From Thermodesulfobacteriota bacterium (GTDB taxonomy: Bacteria > Desulfobacterota > S145-22), in the NCBI GenBank assembly GCA_024763435.1, contig JANTFN010000009.1, positions 1-17,447 of the forward strand: a stretch of 17,447 bases of DNA, read 5' to 3'. Each line of letters opens with the position of its first letter. Positions within the stretch are counted from its first letter, which is position 1. Under the pieces are notes generated by a model. The model did no database searches. It was given only the letters and a program-made list of their open reading frames with translations, and was not told the DNA's origin. A program made the position numbers and the translations under genes. Shown in pieces: positions 1 to 5,241 of this stretch.

Positions 1-141
1 GGCAAAAGGCAAAAGGCAAAAGGCAAAAGGCAAAGGACTGAGGACATGAAAGGGAATAAGACACGACGATGCAATAAGACACCTTACAAACTGGTTTGCC
101 TTCAGACTTCAGACTTCTACCTTCAACCTTTAGACTTCTAA
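1..141. repeat. Heptamer-bounded intergenic element, copy A (left end may be cut by window)
   Basis: The window opens in a tandem array of four perfect GGCAAAA units (1-28) plus a partial fifth. A middle part (about 35-99) ends in ACAAACTGGTTT (87-98), which the three other copies share almost exactly. A right-hand array of oppositely oriented heptamers follows: CTTCAGA twice (100-113), CTTCTAC, CTTCAAC, CTTTAGA and CTTCTAA (to 141). The middle is about 65 bases, shorter than the 97-98 bases in the copies at 5034, 7711 and 8362, and aligns with them convincingly only near its right end. The left heptamer type (GCAAAAG) also differs from theirs. The element stops 22 bases before the HDOD start codon. 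The repeat is directly visible; its function is unknown. Confidence 0.75.
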
Positions 142-163
142 CTCCCACTAACAGGAACCACCC

Positions 164-988
164 ATGGATATAAAACAAAAAATCGCTCAATTAAAACAGC
201 TTCCAACCCTGCCTGGGGTGGTGGTTAAGATAAGCGGAATGGTGGAATCCACGGACGCGTCCGCCGAAGACCTCGGGAAGATTATCGCTACGGATCAGGT
301 ATTATCCGCCCGTGTCCTGAAACTGATTAATTCCCCCATTTACGGGTTTCCGGGAAGGATTTCGTCCGTGACGCATGGGGTCGTGTTGTTAGGGTTCAAT
401 GTTATCAAGAGCTTGGTTCTGACGGCCTCGGTCTTTGATATCATGATTGAACAAATGAAAGGGCTGTGGGAGCATTCCGTCGGGTGTGCCGGTATTGCCG
501 CTCGGATCTCAAAACGGTTCCCGTCCATGGATCCGGAAGAAATATCAACCGCCGGTCTCCTTCATGACCTGGGAAGGGTTGTGATTAGTTCTCAGCTCCC
601 GGAGGACTACGCGCACATTATGCGTATGGTGGAGGAAGACAAGCGATATATGATAGAATGTGAGCAGGAGGTGCTGGGTGTGGATCATGCGAGTCTGCTG
701 CGGTGGGTTGTCAAAGACTGGAACCTGCCCATCACCCTTGTGGAACCCCTGCTCTATCACCACAAACCAACCCTTTCCAGAAACGCACCGCTTCAGACAG
801 CGATTATCCATCTTGCGGATATTCTTGTTAAGGCTTGCGGTTATGGAATAAGCGGAGATATCTATGTCCCCCCGCTGGATGAAACAGCATGGAAGCGGTT
901 GGGGTTTCTGGAGGAGGATGTAGCGGTCCTCGTAGCAGAGGCGGAGGCGGAGATAGAAACAGTGGATACCTTTGACCTGCTCGGGTAG
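164..988 (+). CDS. HDOD domain signalling protein
   Basis: This 274-residue protein is a single HDOD domain, a cytoplasmic relative of HD phosphohydrolases usually found in signalling clusters without a proven enzymatic role. The N-terminal helical part has the typical LPTLPGVV opening (residues 13-20) and the INSPIYG motif (55-61). The HD-like half keeps H104, the H134-D135 pair in GLLHDLG, H175, H199-H200 and D219, so the metal-binding pattern is more complete than in many HDOD proteins; whether it is active cannot be told. The ATG is preceded by AGGAA (153-157) at a 6-base spacing. It lies 12 bases upstream of the receiver-GGDEF gene, so the two are probably co-transcribed. A second HDOD protein sits at 14176. 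Identification to domain family is secure; the partner and role are unknown. Confidence 0.93.
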   Translation: MDIKQKIAQLKQLPTLPGVVVKISGMVESTDASAEDLGKIIATDQVLSARVLKLINSPIYGFPGRISSVTHGVVLLGFNVIKSLVLTASVFDIMIEQMKGLWEHSVGCAGIAARISKRFPSMDPEEISTAGLLHDLGRVVISSQLPEDYAHIMRMVEEDKRYMIECEQEVLGVDHASLLRWVVKDWNLPITLVEPLLYHHKPTLSRNAPLQTAIIHLADILVKACGYGISGDIYVPPLDETAWKRLGFLEEDVAVLVAEAEAEIETVDTFDLLG

Positions 989-1000
989 GAGGCCTGAAAA

Positions 1001-1978
1001 ATGAGCTTGCTCGGCCCACTCAGAATCCTGATTGTGGAACCTATGGAAGACCTGGAGGCCCGTTTATCCGGGGTTCTGAGCGGAGAAGGGTATCAGACAA
1101 CTACCGTAAACGAGGGAAATCGCGCCCTCTCCATGATTTATAACGACCCCCCCGACCTGATTTTGATGGATATGGACAACAGAATTGGCCATCCTGGAAA
1201 GCTCTGCGGGGAAATAAAATCGGATAATATCTACGGCCATCTCCCTATTATCGCAATAATGGACCGGGGAGGTGATGTTCAGGATGAAATCGGGCGCTGG
1301 ATGGTGGACGACTTCATCTATAAACCGGTTGATGAGGTCGAACTTCTGCTTCGAATCCGACTTATTTTCGCGAGAGGGGAAAGGAATCTGGATGCCAACG
1401 CCCTGACACGCCTGCCGGGAAACAATACAATAATTCAGCAGATTCAACGGCGTATAGATACCGAAACATCCTTCGCGCTTGCCTATATGGACGTGGATAA
1501 TTTTAAGTCCTTCAACGACCGGTATGGGTTCAGCCGGGGGGATGAGGTCCTGAGGATGAGCGCGCGGCTGGCTGGCAATGTTGTGAGTGCGCACCGTGAT
1601 CCGGATGCCTTCATGGGCCACATCGGGGGAGACGATTTTGTGTTTATGGTGGCGCCGGAGAATGTGGCAGCCATTTGCGGAGAAATTATTCGCAACTTTA
1701 GCCAGATTATTCCCACCTTTTATGATGAAGCGGACAGAACAAGGGGATACATTGAATCCGTGGACCGACAGGGGCGTAAATCGCGGTTCCCCCTGATGAC
1801 AGTTTCTATTGGTGTCGGTTTAAGCCGGAATATACCGGCATTGAAGCATTTCGGCCAGATAACGGCCATTGCCTCGGAAATGAAAAAGTATGCAAAAAAA
1901 CACGAAGGGAGCGGCTATTTTGTAGATCGACGGGACCCGGCCGACGGAAAGAGGGGAGACAACGCCATAAATAAATGA
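1001..1978 (+). CDS. Response regulator with receiver and GGDEF domains (putative diguanylate cyclase)
   Basis: The 325-residue protein has a receiver domain (about 8-125) and a GGDEF domain (about 130-310). In the receiver the phospho-acceptor is D57 (LILMDMD) and the conserved lysine is K108 (YKPV), but the usual acidic pair near the N-terminus reads VEP (E13-P14), so one metal ligand may be lost. The GGDEF domain has YMDVDNFK (162-169) with D164, and the signature is GGDDF (209-213). From memory, GGDDF with a preceding GHI and a following DRQG-RFPL segment (255-266) marks a recurrent subgroup of GGDEF domains rather than random decay. No canonical RxxD inhibitory site is in register; an RDPD string (199-202) sits one residue off. 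The start follows AGGAGG (987-992), which overlaps the stop codon of the HDOD gene. It is the best candidate output protein of this chemosensory cluster; catalytic activity is uncertain. Confidence 0.9.
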   Translation: MSLLGPLRILIVEPMEDLEARLSGVLSGEGYQTTTVNEGNRALSMIYNDPPDLILMDMDNRIGHPGKLCGEIKSDNIYGHLPIIAIMDRGGDVQDEIGRWMVDDFIYKPVDEVELLLRIRLIFARGERNLDANALTRLPGNNTIIQQIQRRIDTETSFALAYMDVDNFKSFNDRYGFSRGDEVLRMSARLAGNVVSAHRDPDAFMGHIGGDDFVFMVAPENVAAICGEIIRNFSQIIPTFYDEADRTRGYIESVDRQGRKSRFPLMTVSIGVGLSRNIPALKHFGQITAIASEMKKYAKKHEGSGYFVDRRDPADGKRGDNAINK

Positions 1979-1987
1979 GGACTAACC

Positions 1988-2015
1988 TAAAGGAACGGAT
2001 AAGTTTGGCCGATAA
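1988..2015 (+). promoter_or_regulatory. Candidate sigma-28 (FliA-type) promoter upstream of the STAS-like gene
   Basis: GCCGATAA at 2008-2015 is an exact match to the enterobacterial FliA -10 consensus, and TAAAGGAA at 1988-1995 keeps the TAAAG part of the -35 consensus. The gap is 12 bases instead of the usual 11. It lies just after the receiver-GGDEF stop codon and 66 bases before the next start codon. Caution: the same octamer also occurs inside coding sequence at 3300 and about 13756, so the match alone is not rare here. Confidence 0.35.
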
Positions 2016-2036
2016 AGTAAAAGCTGTTCTTCGTTC

Positions 2037-2050
2037 AGGTGAATTCACCT
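2037..2050. promoter_or_regulatory. Perfect 14-bp palindrome in the leader of the STAS-like gene
   Basis: AGGTGAATTCACCT is a perfect palindrome lying between the candidate sigma-28 promoter and the start codon at 2082. It could be an operator for a dimeric regulator. About one 14-bp palindrome is expected by chance in a window this size, so this is only a candidate. Confidence 0.2.
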
Positions 2051-2081
2051 TAACTATTAATCCATGAAGAAGGAGGAAGAA

Positions 2082-2471
2082 ATGTACAAGATTGAGAAAA
2101 AGGATTTCGGATACAAATTGTTATTCAGTGGGATGGTCAGCAAGGACGAAATGGCCAACTGGGTCAAGGAGGCCGAAAAGGTTTTGGCAACCCAGAACGG
2201 GCCGTTCGGTGTTTTTGTGGATATGCGGGATTTGAAGCCCCTTTCGAATGAGGCGAAAGCGGAGATGGAAAATGGCCAGAAGGCCTTCAAAGGGAAGGGA
2301 ATGCAGCGGTCCGTGGTAATTTTGAACAGCGCGATTGTAACGATGCAATTCAAAAAAATTGCAAAGGAAACAGGAATCTTCGAATGGGAGCGCTACATTG
2401 ATGCCAGCAACACCCCGGACTGGGAAGCAAAGGGGATAAACTGGCTGAAAAATGGCGTAAATCCAGAGTAA
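2082..2471 (+). CDS. Small SpoIIAA/STAS-like protein
   Basis: This is a 129-residue soluble protein. An in-frame ATG at 2064 would add MKKEEE, but those codons are the ribosome binding site itself (AGGAGG at 2071-2076), so 2082 is the better start. It has no signal peptide or membrane segment. The pattern of an N-terminal beta strand pair, a central VFVDMRDLK segment (about residues 46-54), a helix, a VVIL strand (about 79-82), and a C-terminal DWEAKGINWL segment resembles SpoIIAA-like/STAS proteins, which bind partner proteins or membranes and in anti-sigma-factor pathways are switched by phosphorylation. No phosphorylatable serine in the classic anti-anti-sigma motif is evident. It sits between the receiver-GGDEF gene and the first chemoreceptor, with its own candidate promoter, so it may be an adaptor of this pathway. 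The family call is by fold pattern only. Confidence 0.6.
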   Translation: MYKIEKKDFGYKLLFSGMVSKDEMANWVKEAEKVLATQNGPFGVFVDMRDLKPLSNEAKAEMENGQKAFKGKGMQRSVVILNSAIVTMQFKKIAKETGIFEWERYIDASNTPDWEAKGINWLKNGVNPE

Positions 2472-2509
2472 CGGCTCGAAGGTGCGATATGCCTATGTAA
2501 CAGATGGAA

Positions 2510-2538
2510 GGAGAGGGAACCAATTAAATTTCCTCTCC
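2510..2538 (+). other. Stem-loop in the leader of the first chemoreceptor gene
   Basis: GGAGAGGGAA (2510-2519) pairs with TTTCCTCTCC (2529-2538) to give a 10-bp stem with one G-U pair and a 9-base A/T-rich loop. No T-run follows, so it does not look like a simple intrinsic terminator. It lies 28 bases upstream of the receptor ribosome binding site (GGGAG, 2566-2570). It could affect mRNA stability or tune expression relative to the STAS-like gene. Confidence 0.4.
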
Positions 2539-2576
2539 GCACCCCTGCTTCAGAGCGGGTCAGTCGGGAGAGAATT

Positions 2577-5033
2577 ATGAAGTACTGGAGGAACTTGGGA
2601 ATAGGGACAAGGTTAATCATTTTGTTCATTATATCGGCAGTTGTGCCGGCAGGAATTCTCGTGACGATAAGCATGCAGAAGAGCCTCGGGGCGTTGGAAA
2701 AAAAAGCCTTTGAGCACATGACGGCCATTCGGGATGCAAAAAAAGACAGGGTCGAAAGTTTTATTGATGGAAATGCAATAATTCTTAAAGGTTTAAATGC
2801 AACAACGCTGCCGAAGAATCTGTTTTCAAAATTCGAACAGGCCTACAGTATTGCCGGGAACACGAAATCAGATGTTTATAAATCCTTAGGGAAACTCCCG
2901 CAGAGGGATTTAGATGCCCTGAAGCGGCAGTTCAAACTGGACGATATTTTGATGGTGGATGCGGAGGGTGTTGTGATTGCCTCTGCGGCACACAGACCCG
3001 ATTTGGGGACAAACCTTCTGACGGGTCCTTACAAAAACACCCAGTTGAGCAAAGGAGCGAGAGAGGCCTTGAAGTCAGGGAAGATTGTCATTAGCGATAT
3101 GCTGCCCTATGCGCCGGCAGCAGGGAGACCAAAACTTTTTATCTGCATGCCCGTTCGGAATGGAAAAACGATGCTTGGACCTTATAAACCAGGCGAAAAA
3201 ATGGGGGTACTTGCCGCCAGCCTTTCCTTAGGCGCGATTAATGCCCTGATGACACAGAACAAAGGGATGGGACGATCAGGAGAGGTTTATCTCGTGGGCG
3301 CCGATAAACGGATGCGCTCAGACGCGCGAAATGACAAAAAATATCATTCCGTTGTAGGGTCCTTTCAGTATGCCGGGAAGGGAAAGATTGATACCGTTGC
3401 CAGCCGACAGGCCCTTTCCGGGAAAACAGGAACGGTAATTTCAAAAGGTTATCAGGGCAAAGATGTGCTGGCCGCCTACGCGCCTGTAAAAGTTGGCCAT
3501 AATACATGGGGATTGATCTCTGAAATAGACGCATCAGAGGCCTTTTCCATAAAGAAATCGATTCGTAACAGTACGATTTTTGCGGGGTTTATTATTCTTA
3601 TTTTTGTTGTTTTTCTTGCATGGTGGCAGGCAGGAGCCGTGAAACGTCCCATTCAAAGCATCCTTATGGCCAGCCGGGCCCTTGCTAAAGGGGATTTTAG
3701 CCAGGAGATCAAGGTGGAGAGTCAGGACGAGATTGGTCAGATGGCCCAGGCACTTCAGGATATGCTCAACGGGGTGATCGGCAGAGGGCAGTCGGTCATT
3801 ACAGGGATTCCTGACCCCTTTATTATGGTCGATTTGGAAAGAAATATTGTTTATATGAATAAACCCTGTGTCAAACTGACGGGATTTTCGGAGGAAGAGG
3901 CTGTCGGAAAGCTTAAAGGGACGCAGGTTTTTAATCCTAACAATCTCCCCAAATGCGAGGTATGCGAGACGTATGGGGAATCGGAAAAATCCGGCACCCC
4001 AATTGTAGGGAAACAGGTAAGAATGAAAAACAGGGAGGGGCGGGAAGTTCCTCTTGATTTAAGTTGTACCCCCCTTAAAGACCTGAAAGGGAAAATGATG
4101 GGCGGTATGATTATCCTGAGAGACATCACAAAAGATGTAGAGAAAGAGCAGGCTATTGAGCAAAACCAGCAACTTCTCCTTGCCGTGGCAAAGGAGGTAA
4201 ACGAGATAGCCGAGCAGGTGGCCGCCGCCGTCGAGGTCCTCTCCGGGCAGACAGACGAGATCGCCTCTGGCGCGGAGGAACAGGCCGTCCAGGCGAACCA
4301 GGTGGCCGCTACTGTGGAGGAGATGAGCGCTACCATTACCGAGGTTGCTAAAAGCGCGCAGGACGCCGCGGGAAACTCCGGGGAGGCGAAGGATGTAGCT
4401 GTTCGGGGGAACGAGGTGGTAGGTAAGTCTGTAGAGAAGATTGAACGTCTTTCCAATACATCGAAAGAGGTGGCAAAGACCATCGATGCCCTTGCGGTCA
4501 AGAGCCAGGAGATCGGGAAGATTATTGACGTGATTGGTGACATTGCCGATCAGACCAACCTGCTGGCCTTGAATGCCACCATCGAGGCGGCCTCTGCCGG
4601 AGAGGCGGGCAAGGGATTTGCCGTCGTAGCCGGGGAGGTCAAGGAACTGGCAAAGCAGACCGCGGAATCGACAGGGAGTGTGGACGATGCCGTGGCCGAG
4701 ATACAGGAAGGTGTGGCGCATTCCGTTAAATCGGTTGAAGAAACCCTGAAAGAGGTCAAGGAGGCGACCGCGCTAGCCGGAGAGGCAGGGACGTCTCTGA
4801 AAGAGATTGTGGCGAAGGTGGAAGAGGTCACCGAGATGGTGGCGGGAATCGCGACGGCGGCAGAGGAGCAGGCAGCAGCCGTAGAAGAGATTAGCCGGAA
4901 TGTGGAAGGTATCTCGACAGTCAGCCAGGAAACGGCGCGAGGGATTGCCGAGACAGCGACCGCCGTGAGGGAACTGGCCGCCCTTGCCGAACAGTTGAAA
5001 CAAACCGCCAGCCGGTTTGAATTAGAAGGGTAG
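2577..5033 (+). CDS. Methyl-accepting chemotaxis protein (dCache-HAMP-PAS-MCP signal)
   Basis: This 818-residue receptor has a membrane segment at about 12-33, a periplasmic double-Cache (dCache_1-type) ligand domain at about 50-325, a second membrane segment at about 333-350, HAMP at about 351-405, a cytoplasmic PAS domain at about 408-520, and the coiled-coil signalling domain to the C-terminus. The hairpin tip DQTNLLALNA is at 658-667, where CheA and CheW bind. The PAS domain carries C431, the pair C460/C463 and C497, which could bind a metal or cofactor. The C-terminus (SRFELEG) lacks an NWETF-like CheR docking peptide. GGGAG (2566-2570) precedes the ATG by 6 bases. The signalling domain is nearly identical to that of the next receptor: residues 639-706 match without a single difference, suggesting recent duplication or gene conversion. 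The ligand is unknown. Confidence 0.95.
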   Translation: MKYWRNLGIGTRLIILFIISAVVPAGILVTISMQKSLGALEKKAFEHMTAIRDAKKDRVESFIDGNAIILKGLNATTLPKNLFSKFEQAYSIAGNTKSDVYKSLGKLPQRDLDALKRQFKLDDILMVDAEGVVIASAAHRPDLGTNLLTGPYKNTQLSKGAREALKSGKIVISDMLPYAPAAGRPKLFICMPVRNGKTMLGPYKPGEKMGVLAASLSLGAINALMTQNKGMGRSGEVYLVGADKRMRSDARNDKKYHSVVGSFQYAGKGKIDTVASRQALSGKTGTVISKGYQGKDVLAAYAPVKVGHNTWGLISEIDASEAFSIKKSIRNSTIFAGFIILIFVVFLAWWQAGAVKRPIQSILMASRALAKGDFSQEIKVESQDEIGQMAQALQDMLNGVIGRGQSVITGIPDPFIMVDLERNIVYMNKPCVKLTGFSEEEAVGKLKGTQVFNPNNLPKCEVCETYGESEKSGTPIVGKQVRMKNREGREVPLDLSCTPLKDLKGKMMGGMIILRDITKDVEKEQAIEQNQQLLLAVAKEVNEIAEQVAAAVEVLSGQTDEIASGAEEQAVQANQVAATVEEMSATITEVAKSAQDAAGNSGEAKDVAVRGNEVVGKSVEKIERLSNTSKEVAKTIDALAVKSQEIGKIIDVIGDIADQTNLLALNATIEAASAGEAGKGFAVVAGEVKELAKQTAESTGSVDDAVAEIQEGVAHSVKSVEETLKEVKEATALAGEAGTSLKEIVAKVEEVTEMVAGIATAAEEQAAAVEEISRNVEGISTVSQETARGIAETATAVRELAALAEQLKQTASRFELEG

Positions 5034-5222
5034 GTAGAAGGTAGAAGGTAGAAGGTAGAAGGTAGAAGGTAGAAGGTAGAAGGTAGAAGGGAAACACCTT
5101 AAATATCCCTTCAGCTTTTTAATCTGAATAGTTGAAAACAGATAGAAGGAACAAATATGCGATGTTGTGTCGTGTAAACTGGTTTCTCTTCAACCTTCAA
5201 CCTTCAACCTTCTACCTTCTAC
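5034..5222. repeat. Heptamer-bounded intergenic element, copy B
   Basis: The element starts at the base after the receptor stop codon. The left array is eight perfect GTAGAAG units (5034-5089). A 97-base core (5091-5187) follows, and then five oppositely oriented units (5188-5222): CTTCAAC three times and CTTCTAC twice. The two CTTCTAC units are exact reverse complements of the left unit; the CTTCAAC units differ by one base. The right array ends 8 bases before GGAGG (5231-5235) of the next gene. The core is closely related to those of the copies at 7711 and 8362, including the shared strings GAATAGTTGAAAACA and TAAACTGGTTT. It fills nearly the whole 208-base spacer. Confidence 0.9.
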
Positions 5223-5241
5223 CTAAAAAAGGAGGTGTCCT

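Noticed and set aside
2064..2081. Earlier in-frame ATG for the STAS-like gene
   Set aside because: The codons between it and 2082 form the AGGAGG ribosome binding site for the 2082 start, and nothing comparable precedes 2064.
5132..5161. Sigma-70-like promoter in the element core (TTGAAA, 18 bases, TATGCG), present in copies B, C and D
   Set aside because: The -10 part matches the consensus poorly, and its conservation is already explained by the conservation of the whole core.
5034..5222. Heptamer arrays as a CRISPR array
   Set aside because: Units are 7 bases and contiguous with no unique spacers, and no cas gene is present.
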